IMG/VR virus record: IMGVR_UViG_3300046798_000022
Coordinates: 1-34,483 of that record
Length of the DNA: 34,483 nucleotides
Reading direction: 5' to 3' (one strand)
From: a virus
Shown: positions 1 to 6,739 of the stretch, piece after piece
How the letters are laid out: every line of letters begins with the position of its first letter
Position numbering within the stretch: position 1 is the first letter of the stretch
The notes under the pieces: model-generated
What the model was told of the DNA's origin: nothing
The model's input: only the letters and a program-made list of their open reading frames with translations
Database searches by the model: none
Made by a program: the position numbers and the translations under genes

Positions 1-12
1 CGTCGATTCAGA

Positions 13-243
13 TCAGAAATCGTATTCCGATCGCCTTCGCTTCCATTGTTTCCCGTCGTGCCAGCCTGTCGTCCACGTCCGGCCCTGACGGTCCAGAATC
101 AGCATCGGCTCGTCATCGCCGGTTGCCAGGACGGCCATCTGCGGCGCAACCGGAACGCGCCTCAGAACGCCGTCGATCATGCGCTCCTCAACGCCGAATC
201 CTGTCGGCCATTCGGGTAGCGCGTCCAGTTCATCTTGAGTCAT
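13..243 (-). CDS. Small hypothetical phage protein (76 aa)
   Basis: I do not recognise a family. The ATG at 243 overlaps the stop of the HNH gene as ATGA, which decides the start; the longer open frame upstream is only the antisense-like continuation inside the HNH gene. The N-terminal part is acidic (TQDELDALPEWP) and the C-terminus is basic (KQWKRRRSEYDF). The protein looks soluble, with no signal peptide. Because it is coupled to an HNH gene at the end of the structural block, a packaging or head-related role is possible, but this rests on position only. Confidence 0.65.
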   Translation of the reverse strand: MTQDELDALPEWPTGFGVEERMIDGVLRRVPVAPQMAVLATGDDEPMLILDRQGRTWTTGWHDGKQWKRRRSEYDF

Positions 244-548
244 TCGCCTCGCCTCGTCTTCGCGCTGTGACATTCCAAACACAGCCCTTGCAGGTTCGAC
301 CGGTCGAAGAACAGTGCCTCGTCTCCACGATGCGGCATGATGTGATCGATGTCGTCGGTCAGTCGGCCGCAGTCCGTGCGGCAGAACGGCTCTTCCTGCC
401 TGACCTGATCGCGTAGGATCTTCCATCGCTTCGTGGCGTAGAGCTGATGACCCGCCGACCGGCTGTGTTCAATGCACCATCGGCCTGCGGTCAGGTTCGG
501 ACATTGGCGGCCGTCCACCTTGACGCCGCAGACCTTCAGCCCTGACAC
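240..548 (-). CDS. HNH endonuclease
   Basis: The 102-residue protein has an N-terminal zinc-finger-like cluster (Cys7, Cys16, Cys25, His28) followed by an HNH nuclease core: DIDHIMPH at about 66-73, Asn85, and CLECHSAKT at about 90-98. The conserved DH pair, Asn and His are the usual metal-binding and catalytic residues of the family. Such HNH proteins cut or nick DNA, and in many phages they sit beside the terminase genes and act in DNA packaging. The start is a GTG at 548 lying just after the TAA of the upstream gene at 555-557; no ATG is available before the core. The 3' end overlaps the next gene as ATGA. Terminase should lie further downstream, outside the window. Confidence 0.88.
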   Translation of the reverse strand: MSGLKVCGVKVDGRQCPNLTAGRWCIEHSRSAGHQLYATKRWKILRDQVRQEEPFCRTDCGRLTDDIDHIMPHRGDEALFFDRSNLQGLCLECHSAKTRRGE

Positions 549-554
549 GCTCAG

Positions 555-761
555 TTACCCCAGACGATGATCGGATCCCACACGAGACTGAGTAGCGCCT
601 GCATCCAGTCCATCGTTTCTCCTGTCGATGTAGACGTAGCCCGTGCACGAGCACTCGAGGCACGGCATGAGCGTGCGCCGCTTGGCGGGATCGTGCGCCG
701 TCTTGATGTGCCCGCAGTTCGCGCACGGCTTGCGCCACTGGAGCTTGGCCGCGTCCTTCAT
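555..761 (-). CDS. Small zinc-ribbon-like protein (68 aa)
   Basis: The protein carries a CANCGHIKTAH segment and, after about 20 residues, a CLECSC segment. These could bind one zinc ion as in small phage zinc ribbons. I chose the ATG at 761, 7 bases after the stop of the gene upstream, because the open frame above it runs back into that gene and looks non-coding. The basic stretch between the cysteine pairs (DPAKRRTLM) would suit nucleic-acid contact. It sits directly upstream of the HNH gene, so a role in packaging or DNA processing is an inference from position. Confidence 0.65.
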   Translation of the reverse strand: MKDAAKLQWRKPCANCGHIKTAHDPAKRRTLMPCLECSCTGYVYIDRRNDGLDAGATQSRVGSDHRLG

Positions 762-768
762 GTCGCGC

Positions 769-1203
769 CTATTCCCATGCGCCCGTGCGCGTGATGTCGA
801 TTCGGCCATAGTCGAGCACGGTTTCCGCGCCCGCGTCGATCCGCTTGAGCGCGTAGACGTATGAGCCCGGCTTTATTTCAACGGCCGGTGACACGTCCGG
901 ATCGTACGTATCGGTGTCGTCGATCTGGACCTCGGCCGTCTGCTCGGGACTGCCGCCGAATCCGCCCGCGATAGCGATCCCACCCGGCGATCCGGATGAT
1001 GTTTTGTAAATCAGCGTCGCGGCGCTGTTCTCCTTTTTGCGCACGGTGAACGAGAGATCCCATCCGGTGATGTCCTTCAGCGGCGCCGTGCCCGCGAGGA
1101 TAGCCGCCTCGAGCTGTTCGTCGGTAAGCCCATCGCCGTCGTAAATCTTGAACGGGATAACGACATCGGTATCGAACGTGATCGACAGATTACGTCTCAG
1201 CAT
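769..1203 (-). CDS. Small structural protein, baseplate/fibre N-domain-like
   Basis: This 144-residue protein is predicted to be all beta. Its pattern is a strand with a VIPFKI core near the start, a DLSFTVRKKENSAATLIYK segment in the middle, then an AEVQID strand and a PGSYVYALKR segment near the end. That layout resembles the N-terminal domain of phage baseplate upper proteins and of small beta proteins that flank fibre genes; this is a fold-level impression, not a firm family match. It follows two fibre-like genes and the Trp-repeat microprotein, with a one-base gap to the latter, and precedes the zinc-ribbon gene. A virion role at the tail tip or in an accessory fibre is likely. Confidence 0.6.
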   Translation of the reverse strand: MLRRNLSITFDTDVVIPFKIYDGDGLTDEQLEAAILAGTAPLKDITGWDLSFTVRKKENSAATLIYKTSSGSPGGIAIAGGFGGSPEQTAEVQIDDTDTYDPDVSPAVEIKPGSYVYALKRIDAGAETVLDYGRIDITRTGAWE

Positions 1204-1204
1204 G

Positions 1205-1375
1205 TCATTCCATCGATCCCGCGACGATCGGCAGTCGCGTCACAGAGGATCCATCGACCACGTCCAGCCGTTCGGCGCTATGGTCGGCATCGACATCGCG
1301 CCACGCGCCTTCGTCCCAGGCGTCAGGCTCCCACGAGCCCGCATCCCAGCTTGAGCCAACAGGCCCGGCCGGCAT
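1205..1375 (-). CDS. Trp-repeat microprotein (56 aa)
   Basis: The ATG at 1375 directly follows the TAA of the fibre-like gene at 1376-1378, and the stop is one base before the ATG of the next gene, so the frame fills the gap exactly. Residues 9-27 hold four tryptophans in an irregular repeat (SSWDAGSWEPDAWDEGAW), spaced 5, 5 and 5 residues apart and interspersed with Asp, Glu and Gly. The C-terminal half is an ordinary soluble sequence. There is no signal peptide or membrane segment. Aromatic/acidic repeats of this kind occur in small phage proteins next to tail-fibre genes; the function is unknown. It may be a decoration or chaperone peptide for the fibre encoded just upstream. Confidence 0.7.
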   Translation of the reverse strand: MPAGPVGSSWDAGSWEPDAWDEGAWRDVDADHSAERLDVVDGSSVTRLPIVAGSME

Positions 1376-2212
1376 TTAGACCGGACCCCACGGATCGCCG
1401 CTCGTGCCGGCGCCGTCGACGGTGACGCTGTTGATCGCCTGGACGTTCGATGCGACGCGATTGCTCCCGTCAAACGTCAGCTTATCGGTTTTCACCTTGA
1501 TCGCCGCGACTTCGGTGTCCACGAATCCGGATACCGTTGCCACGGCTGAGGCCACCGAGGCCACGCTTGACGCTGTCGCGAGTGCCGCATCGGCTATTGC
1601 CGTGTCCGCTTCGGCGTTGACTTGCGCCGCACTCAGATCGTTGAATCCGGTAACGCCCGTGCCCTTGGCAAGCGCGATGTTGGCGCCAGACGTGAGTGTT
1701 CGCGAGACGGCGCCCCAGATGGCCGACGCCACGCCGGCCGCCGATGCCCCGATCGTAGTAATCAGCCCTTGCAAGCTGGCCTCGAGCGCCACGGCACCGG
1801 CTGAGAGGTTGTCCAGATAGCCCGCGCGCGTCGACGACAGGCGCGACAGGAGCGTCGTCACGCCGGCCGAATCGCCAGGCGCAGAGGCCGCGAAAATCAT
1901 GTCGTACGCCGCCTCTTCCAGCACGACATACGTGCCGAACACCGGGAGCGCACCGGCCACGACGACGGAATAGAACAGCTCGCCGACGTTGGCGGTATCC
2001 GTCGCGTCAAAGGTCAGCGAGTAGACGCCGTTCGCCTGATGCGTCCCGCCGCCGCTGTTTTTCGTCGAGAGGCTCGTGCCATTCGCCCGAAGAATCACGT
2101 CCGTGTTCGCGATCGTCAGACCGGTCTCGGCCGTTTTGAAATCCGTATCATCGACGAACGGACCGATCGCTCGCGCCTGGCTGGCTGTCGACTGTCTCAG
2201 GTATCCGTTCAT
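1376..2212 (-). CDS. Tail fibre-like structural protein
   Basis: The protein has 278 residues. The first 110 or so form a beta-rich domain (GPFVDDTDFKTAETGLTI, then NGVYSLTFDATDT and VLEEAAYDMIF) of the kind found at the base of phage fibres. The rest is Ala/Ser/Val-rich and likely helical or coiled (ASSVASVASAVATVSGF), ending in a Gly/Thr-rich tip (SVTVDGAGTSGDPWGPV). A fibre that attaches by its N-terminus is the best reading. Its layout parallels the protein at 18841-19893, which has a similar N-domain and IWD-type motifs. The start ATG is 3 bases after the stop of the upstream gene. It lies outside the main tail operon, so it may be an accessory fibre. Confidence 0.65.
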   Translation of the reverse strand: MNGYLRQSTASQARAIGPFVDDTDFKTAETGLTIANTDVILRANGTSLSTKNSGGGTHQANGVYSLTFDATDTANVGELFYSVVVAGALPVFGTYVVLEEAAYDMIFAASAPGDSAGVTTLLSRLSSTRAGYLDNLSAGAVALEASLQGLITTIGASAAGVASAIWGAVSRTLTSGANIALAKGTGVTGFNDLSAAQVNAEADTAIADAALATASSVASVASAVATVSGFVDTEVAAIKVKTDKLTFDGSNRVASNVQAINSVTVDGAGTSGDPWGPV

Positions 2213-2215
2213 CGC

Positions 2216-2902
2216 TTACGCTCCACGCTGGCGGGCGTAGTAGCCCGCCGGTTTACCGCCGCCAGTGCCAGCCAATTTGAACGTCACCACAGAGGCGATG
2301 TAGACGGCGCCGTCTGTGTTCAAGGTCGTCTCGACCGGATCGGTTGCCGCCGTGACCTTTGAACAGAGTAACGCGCGGGCGCCGGTATGACCGCTGCCGA
2401 TCTGATTGCCATTGGTAGGCACTGCGAATCCATTGGTTAGAAACGTGAAATTCGTGGTGCCAGATCCGTCGAGATTGAACATCGCGATCGCCAGTTCTAT
2501 CGCGTCGGCCAGCGCGCCGGTCGTCCCTGATGAGCACGACGATCCGCTTGTGAAATTCTGTGTCGCCGACTGATCGACCGGTGACGCCGTGAGCCCGGCC
2601 AGCTCCAGCACAAACATGCCGGCCGGCTGCGCATTGCCCCAGGCCAGTCGAAACAACGTGCTTCCTCCGGCGACGGCTTCGGCGATATACCACCGCTGTA
2701 AATTTCCGGCGTTGTCGTGATCGATGATGCCGACGAGCGCGTCGCCGTCGGTTTGGCTCATGCCGCCGAATCCCGCCAACGAACTGTTGCCCTGGAAACC
2801 CAGAACGACCGTATTCCCCGGCGAGAGATCGATCGTCGCCGACAGCTCGACGTCGGCGCCAGCCGTTTCATTCCAGACCGCCTGAATCAACGGATCGGGC
2901 AT
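2216..2902 (-). CDS. Beta-rich virion protein, fibre or adhesin-like
   Basis: I do not recognise a named family. The 228 residues alternate short hydrophobic strands with Gly, Ser, Thr and Asn, as in extracellular or virion beta-sandwich proteins (ELSATIDLSPGNTVVLGFQG at the start, VYIASVVTFKLAGTGGG near the end). A CSSG segment holds the central cysteine. There is no signal peptide. A GAGGTAA ribosome site lies 8 bases upstream of the ATG. It sits between an exported protein gene and a fibre-like gene. An outer surface role on the virion is plausible. Confidence 0.6.
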   Translation of the reverse strand: MPDPLIQAVWNETAGADVELSATIDLSPGNTVVLGFQGNSSLAGFGGMSQTDGDALVGIIDHDNAGNLQRWYIAEAVAGGSTLFRLAWGNAQPAGMFVLELAGLTASPVDQSATQNFTSGSSCSSGTTGALADAIELAIAMFNLDGSGTTNFTFLTNGFAVPTNGNQIGSGHTGARALLCSKVTAATDPVETTLNTDGAVYIASVVTFKLAGTGGGKPAGYYARQRGA

Positions 2903-2908
2903 CGATCG

Positions 2909-3349
2909 TTACCTCGGCGCGGATGACGGACAGAGCGTGATCGTAGTGCCGTCGATGATGCTTTTGACGGCCGTCGCGCCATTCATCCTGACGTCAACGC
3001 GCGTCTTCGACGGCCCGTATTCGATCGTGATGACGTGCTGTCCCGATGTCGTGAAGACGATCGGCGTCGACGTGATGTAAAACGCCAGACCGTTCAGGCC
3101 GAGATCCTCCGGCGCCTCGAGATGCTGCCCGTAGACGTTGTAGCCGTAGCGCACGAGCGGCCCGGCAATCGGCACGTTGACGCCGTCGACGGTCATCCGC
3201 TGCGCGCTCGTGTCGGCGACCGGCGGCCCGCAGAAGGGCACCTGGACGCGCTCGCCGATGCAGACGTCGTAGATCGCAAACGCCCGATCGCAGACGTTTT
3301 GCCCTTGCGAGCTCAGGCCCAGAGCCAGCGCCAGAAGGACACCAGTCAT
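2909..3349 (-). CDS. Exported protein of unknown function (146 aa)
   Basis: The ATG at 3349 overlaps the stop of the gene upstream as ATGA, giving an N-terminus MTGVLLALALGLSSQGQ that reads as a short signal peptide with weak positive charge. The mature part has four cysteines (NVCDRAF, DVCIGER, PFCGPP, TLCPS), compatible with disulfides outside the cytoplasm, and a beta-rich centre (VFTTSGQHVITIEYG). The C-terminal half resembles an Ig- or Fn3-like strand pattern. It is coupled to a second exported protein, so the two may act together at the host envelope. A longer start at 3391 would destroy the signal peptide and overlap the upstream gene by 46 bases. Confidence 0.65.
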   Translation of the reverse strand: MTGVLLALALGLSSQGQNVCDRAFAIYDVCIGERVQVPFCGPPVADTSAQRMTVDGVNVPIAGPLVRYGYNVYGQHLEAPEDLGLNGLAFYITSTPIVFTTSGQHVITIEYGPSKTRVDVRMNGATAVKSIIDGTTITLCPSSAPR

Positions 3350-3774
3350 TTCGGGATCGGCTGTCCTGGCTGTCCAGGCGACCGCTGCCACACGTCCGAC
3401 GGCACCGAATTCGGCGACATGAGCGCCCCGGCCTTCGCTCTGACGACGAATGTATAGGTGCCGAACTTCACCGGCTGGACGTTCAACGCGATCGAGACGT
3501 TGCCCTGAGCATCGGCCGCGGGATCGCCGCCCTGAATCGTCTGCACGACCACGCCTGTCACCGAGTCGACGATGTCCACTTCATGCCCGTCGTCGAGCGC
3601 ATGATCCGGACAGGTGAACATCACGCCTGACGGATTCCGGACCGGCCCGGCGGACTGTGTCGCGGCCGCACGCCTCGCCGGAGCGGCCGGAGGTTTCGGC
3701 TGTGCGCTCGAGACAGCCGCGATACCGAACAGAATGCCCACCGTCAGCGCCACCCGTGCGATTGTTCTGGTCAT
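3346..3774 (-). CDS. Exported Fn3/Ig-like protein, internal start product (142 aa)
   Basis: The ATG at 3774 has a strong ribosome site (AAAGGGG, 5 bases upstream) and opens a clear signal peptide: MTRTIARVALTVGILFGIAA followed by a VSSA-QP type cleavage site. A Pro/Ala-rich linker follows (KPPAAPARRAAATQSAGP), then a beta domain of about 95 residues with a GTYTFVVRAKAG strand typical of Fn3 or Ig-like folds. The protein should be secreted or periplasmic. The frame is open upstream through a zinc-finger region up to 4014, so a longer fusion form is possible; see that entry. Its stop overlaps the next gene as ATGA. Confidence 0.72.
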   Translation of the reverse strand: MTRTIARVALTVGILFGIAAVSSAQPKPPAAPARRAAATQSAGPVRNPSGVMFTCPDHALDDGHEVDIVDSVTGVVVQTIQGGDPAADAQGNVSIALNVQPVKFGTYTFVVRAKAGALMSPNSVPSDVWQRSPGQPGQPIPK

Positions 3775-4014
3775 GCGTTCCCCTTTGTGAGAGTCGAGAT
3801 AGGCCCGGATCATCCGGAGCTGTTCGTCGCGAATGCGGCGATGATGGACGTTATTGCTCGGCGACGGCAGGCGCGTGGAGGCGATCGCGTCGCCCTGTTT
3901 CGTGGCGGCGAATCGGAGATCGTGCGCGTGCTGGACGTGGCAATCATGCGAGCAATAGCGCCGATTGTCACGTTTCGGCAGCGCCTTGCAGCCCGGTCTA
4001 GCGCAGATCGGCAT
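3346..4014 (-). CDS. Zinc-finger protein fused in frame to the exported protein (222 aa long form)
   Basis: The ATG at 4014 (another at 4020) opens a zinc-finger segment: PICARPGCKALPKRDNRRYC with a following SHDC, giving a C-x4-C and a C-x3-C pair. It continues with a basic helix region (RIRDEQLRMIRAYLDSHKGE) and, with no stop codon, runs into the exported protein at 3774. Small zinc proteins of about 80 residues with this layout are common in phages and usually end where this frame meets the second ATG. The bases coding SHKGER also form the ribosome site of the internal start. Either a stop codon was lost and a fusion is made, or two products share one frame. The start overlaps the end of the gene upstream by 17 bases. 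Confidence 0.55.
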   Translation of the reverse strand: MPICARPGCKALPKRDNRRYCSHDCHVQHAHDLRFAATKQGDAIASTRLPSPSNNVHHRRIRDEQLRMIRAYLDSHKGERMTRTIARVALTVGILFGIAAVSSAQPKPPAAPARRAAATQSAGPVRNPSGVMFTCPDHALDDGHEVDIVDSVTGVVVQTIQGGDPAADAQGNVSIALNVQPVKFGTYTFVVRAKAGALMSPNSVPSDVWQRSPGQPGQPIPK

Positions 4015-4348
4015 TGACATCTGAGGCGCCCACAGTATAGCCGAGCCAAAACCATACCGTGACGGCTTTCCCGAAATCGCCGACGCGCTCGCCGGCCTTG
4101 CCGATAATCCCATCCTCCACGAGCGCGTTACGGAGTGAACAGATCGACTGGACCGGAACGATGCAGTCGCAGGCCTTCGAGAGTGCCCGCGAGGCCTCCG
4201 GATCGGTCAGGCCTGGCGGCCCCGCAGCCCGGTAGAGCGCCATGAGCGCAGCCACCTTCGCGCCGCGAGTGCGCCCGGCCGAGACCGCGGCCTTGTGCGA
4301 CGTGTGACTGCCGCGCGCGAACGGTAGGCCGGATTGGGTAAATGGCAT
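3998..4348 (-). CDS. Winged-helix-like DNA-binding protein
   Basis: The 116-residue protein begins GSHTSHKAAVSAGRTRGAK, a basic lead, followed by a helix-turn-helix pattern (VAALMALYRAAGPPGLTDPE, then VPVQSICSLRNALVEDGII) and a beta-wing (GDFGKAVTVWFWL). This layout, with a serine-rich recognition helix and a wing, is shared by small phage proteins that regulate or assist replication. The start ATG lies directly after the TGA of the methylase-like gene. The end overlaps the zinc-finger start. It is the last gene of the DNA-metabolism block, so it may act as a late activator or replication accessory; that is inference. Confidence 0.6.
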   Translation of the reverse strand: MPFTQSGLPFARGSHTSHKAAVSAGRTRGAKVAALMALYRAAGPPGLTDPEASRALSKACDCIVPVQSICSLRNALVEDGIIGKAGERVGDFGKAVTVWFWLGYTVGASDVNADLR

Positions 4349-4933
4349 TCATGCACCTCTGACCATTGAAATCAGCAGATCGCGGAACGCAAGTGGCGTC
4401 GCCTTTGCCTCACGTTTGCTCAACTGCCCGATACCTAGCGCCGCGAGCTGTGCTCTCGGCCTGTCTGCACTGATCCACGCTTCCGGAGCCTGCCCTGGTC
4501 CCCATGCCAGCGTGGGAGGATCGAAGCCATAGGCGTAAAGCCATGTCGCCTTGCGCGCCCTGTGGCCGTAGTGTCTCTGCTCGACGTGCGCGACCCATCC
4601 GCCGCAGATCGTCCGCTGCCATCCGCCGCCAGGACTCGGCCGCGACAATCCAAACGTCTTCCACGCGAGCGTCAGTGCAGGATGCTCCAACACGCCGCCC
4701 CAGGCCCGCACAGCGCGCAGTGCTGCCTTGAAACAGCCTCCATCGTCACCGACGCGATGCCCATAGCGTTTCTGATTCACTGGCGCCATCTGGCACCAGC
4801 GATCGCACGGCGGATGTGCGATAACGCGCCACGGTCCGTCGTAGAGCCTGGCGTCCCGCTTCAAATCCCACAGGTCGATCCCTTGGACTCCCGCATAAAT
4901 GCCATTCGATTCGACGAATAGCGCCGCGATCAC
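4349..4933 (-). CDS. DNA methylase-like protein with PPC motif
   Basis: The 194-residue protein starts with a short hydrophobic strand and FVESNGIY, which looks like a reduced SAM-binding start. A PPC motif follows at 41-43 within VIAHPPCDRWC, then GGVLEHPALTLAW at about 79-91 and a GWVAHVEQRHYGHRARKATW segment. The PPC and the EHP segment recall motifs IV and VI (PC and ENV) of cytosine-C5 DNA methyltransferases, but the protein is much shorter than that family and the other motifs are not evident. Phages often carry such shortened methylase-like genes. Base modification or protection of phage DNA is the likely job. The 5' end overlaps its upstream neighbour as ATGA. Confidence 0.55.
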   Translation of the reverse strand: MIAALFVESNGIYAGVQGIDLWDLKRDARLYDGPWRVIAHPPCDRWCQMAPVNQKRYGHRVGDDGGCFKAALRAVRAWGGVLEHPALTLAWKTFGLSRPSPGGGWQRTICGGWVAHVEQRHYGHRARKATWLYAYGFDPPTLAWGPGQAPEAWISADRPRAQLAALGIGQLSKREAKATPLAFRDLLISMVRGA

Positions 4934-5202
4934 GCTTCCTCTTCGTCCTCGGCCTCGAGCAACGGCAGGACGGTGCCCTCTCGGATGGCCGTCCGGAGCG
5001 CCGCGACATTCTTTTCTCGGACTTCCTTCGCTACCTTCAGGTTGTGCTTGTAGCGTGCGATGTCGTCGTCGTCCCGCTGGATCGACAGCTCGAGCGCCCG
5101 CAGGTTCGCGACGTATTCAGACGGTTCCTGGACTTCCCCGCTGCGCCCGTTGACGATCGAATCGTGACTCAGCGTCAGCCGCAGACCGTTCGTAGATTCC
5201 AT
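4930..5202 (-). CDS. Small helical/coiled-coil protein (90 aa)
   Basis: The protein is highly charged and probably almost all helical: YVANLRALELSIQRDDDDIA followed by KHNLKVAKEVREKNVAALRT, ending in an acidic tail (EAEDEEEA). I chose the ATG at 5202 because a GAAAGGTGG ribosome site lies 8 bases upstream; a GTG at 5214 falls inside that site. It overlaps the 3' end of the RusA frame by 86 bases in another frame. No family is recognised. It is coupled by ATGA to the methylase-like gene. Confidence 0.65.
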   Translation of the reverse strand: MESTNGLRLTLSHDSIVNGRSGEVQEPSEYVANLRALELSIQRDDDDIARYKHNLKVAKEVREKNVAALRTAIREGTVLPLLEAEDEEEA

Positions 5203-5647
5203 CGGTAATGCCACCTTTCGCCCAAATGTGAAACACGGCCCGCGGGAATTCGCCGGCCGCCGCGTAATGCTTCCGCGCGATCAGGAGCGTGACTTGCGCA
5301 TCGTCGTGCCACACGACGCCCGTGAGCGCGTCTTTGACGGCCCTCGCGAGTTTGTCGGTATCCGGTTTCGTGATGTGCGGGAAGTCGATCAGCGCGTTGC
5401 GCTTCGTCTCGTACTTCTGCGGCCGCGGGAGGTAGAACGTGACGTCGAGCGCGACCGGCACGGCCGTCAGCGGTAACAGCCCCTGATGGGACATCGCGAT
5501 CGCCGCCACTTGCGCGATGTCGCGCGCCCAGGCTTTGCACTTCAGATTGTCGTTCGTCACAATAATCCGATTCGTGCCCCGCTGACGAAAGGCCTTCGTT
5601 GAGCCCTTCGGCTGACTCACGCCGGCCACGGTAAAGGAGAGCGTCAT
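5117..5647 (-). CDS. rusA: RusA-type Holliday junction resolvase
   Basis: The 176-residue protein matches the RusA family: an N-terminal strand (SFTVAGVSQPKGSTKAFRQ), a basic middle, then the signature KPDTDKLARAVKDAL at 94-108 and WHDDAQVT at 113-120. The aspartates of these two motifs are the expected metal-binding residues for cutting four-way DNA junctions. The start ATG at 5647 overlaps the Dam-type methyltransferase stop as ATGA; the longer frame upstream is the antisense side of that gene. The last 25 residues or so (ADAESRFDRQRAQRGSPGTV) look unlike the family and lie over the start of the next gene, so the tail may be a lengthened or shifted end. It acts late in replication to resolve branched DNA before packaging. 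Confidence 0.9.
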   Translation of the reverse strand: MTLSFTVAGVSQPKGSTKAFRQRGTNRIIVTNDNLKCKAWARDIAQVAAIAMSHQGLLPLTAVPVALDVTFYLPRPQKYETKRNALIDFPHITKPDTDKLARAVKDALTGVVWHDDAQVTLLIARKHYAAAGEFPRAVFHIWAKGGITDGIYERSAADAESRFDRQRAQRGSPGTV

Positions 5648-6099
5648 GGCCTGAACACCACCACCATAGAAGGGAACGGCGCCGGATCTTTGCAGCCGCC
5701 GAACTTCAAGCGGCCTGGCAGAAATCTGACCTCCACGCCTGGTCTCGGACGATGCGCCGCAGCGTCCCAGATGTGCGCGTGAAACGCTTTCGTATCGGTT
5801 CTGGCTGGCAGGAGCATCACCGTCGTCACGCCATTCAGCCGCTCGGCTGCGGCCTTTGAGATGAACAGTTTGGATAAACCGCGCGAATATGGCGGGTTGC
5901 ACCAGACCGGCCCGACGGTCGGCCATCGCGCGGCCGTCAATGCCGAATGAGACTCGCTCCAATAGATCGGGCATTTGCTGTTGTCTCGACTCGCCGCCAT
6001 GTCAGCCACGAACTGGAATTCGAGATCGAGCAGATCCCAACAATCCTGCGGCGTGCTCCATTCGTCAGACTTGGAACTGAACATCAGTGCGTTATTCAC
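5644..6099 (-). CDS. Phage Dam-type N6-adenine DNA methyltransferase
   Basis: The 151-residue protein has the phage Dam family layout: SDEWSTPQDCWDLLDLEF near the start, a D-x-AAS segment (FVADMAASRDN), and the catalytic NPPY at 68-71 in GPVWCNPPYSRG, followed by a hydrophobic strand (VTTVMLLPARTDTKAF) and an ending FGG...PFPSMVVVF. Members methylate adenine, often in GATC, and protect phage DNA from restriction. The GTG at 6099 overlaps the upstream stop as GTGA and has a GGGGGAAG ribosome site; the ATG at 6084 is a second choice. The neighbouring RusA and replication genes place it in the DNA-metabolism operon. Confidence 0.88.
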   Translation of the reverse strand: MNNALMFSSKSDEWSTPQDCWDLLDLEFQFVADMAASRDNSKCPIYWSESHSALTAARWPTVGPVWCNPPYSRGLSKLFISKAAAERLNGVTTVMLLPARTDTKAFHAHIWDAAAHRPRPGVEVRFLPGRLKFGGCKDPAPFPSMVVVFRP

Positions 6100-6413
6100 A
6101 GCTTCCCCCGTCGCGTGCGCCCGGCCGCCAGTAACACATCGTCGACAGGCTCTGACATCGCAGCCCGATACGCCGGAAACATCCGCGCAATGTCCTCCGG
6201 CTCGGCCCAATCCTCGATCATCACGATCCGCTCGTGCGCGATCCCTTTGATCGCCGCCCAGACGTGCCACAGCGGATTGGTCTTGCGCCCGCAGTTCTCA
6301 CCGACGCGCCACGCCTGACCCGCCGCGCAGAGGCAGATCCCGAAGTCGTCCGGATCGCCGGAGTGATAGCACAGGCGGATGATGCCCTTGTCGCCGCAGT
6401 GCTGGCAGTTCAT
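6096..6413 (-). CDS. Small cysteine-rich hypothetical protein (105 aa)
   Basis: The N-terminus holds two cysteine clusters, MNCQHCGDKG and a later ICLCAAGQAWR, with a further cysteine in GENCGRK, so it probably binds zinc. The C-terminal half is helical and ends in a basic tail (AAGRTRRGKL). It is coupled to both neighbours by ATGA and GTGA overlaps. Small zinc proteins like this are common in phage early operons. No specific function is seen. Confidence 0.68.
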   Translation of the reverse strand: MNCQHCGDKGIIRLCYHSGDPDDFGICLCAAGQAWRVGENCGRKTNPLWHVWAAIKGIAHERIVMIEDWAEPEDIARMFPAYRAAMSEPVDDVLLAAGRTRRGKL

Positions 6414-6739
6414 GGCGTCGGTGTCCCGTCAGGCTGAGACTGCGCGAGGGCGGCATCGATGATGCGTCCGATACTCGCCAGTAGAGACACGAGCAACTGA
6501 AGCGTTGCGTCCGGTCTAAATCCTGTATGCGCTCGCACCTTCACCAGCGCATCTCGGAGTGCGGCACAGCCCGCGCAGGGCTTGGCGATAGCCGTCTCAC
6601 GCACCGCCCTGACATAACTCTCCAATTGCCGGCCTACCGAATGCGTGCGCATATCGGTCCCCCTGGGGACCAGCATAGCCAACTCAATGATCATCTTCGC
6701 GCACTCGTCCTCTTCACGCTCCGTCAGTCGGTCACTCAT
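6410..6739 (-). CDS. Hypothetical protein, copy A of a tandem pair (109 aa)
   Basis: It shares its start (MSDRLTER), a central PCAGCAALR segment and its end (QSQPDG.P) with the gene immediately upstream, while the sequence between those blocks differs. The pair therefore arose by tandem duplication followed by divergence or exchange of inner segments. The CAGC pair could bind a metal or form a disulfide. The inner helix (TLQLLVSLLASIGRIIDAAL) is amphipathic. ATGA overlaps link it to both neighbours. No family is recognised. Confidence 0.66.
   Translation of the reverse strand: MSDRLTEREEDECAKMIIELAMLVPRGTDMRTHSVGRQLESYVRAVRETAIAKPCAGCAALRDALVKVRAHTGFRPDATLQLLVSLLASIGRIIDAALAQSQPDGTPTP
6717..6739 (-). 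repeat. Direct repeat copy 1 over the tandem-pair starts
   Basis: The 23 bases at 6717-6739 are identical to 7055-7077. They cover the MSDRLTER starts of the two related genes and record the tandem duplication. Confidence 0.8.

Noticed and set aside
5117-5974. Long form (285 codons) of the RusA gene
   Set aside because: The N-terminal extension overlies the Dam-type gene in another frame and has no RusA content.
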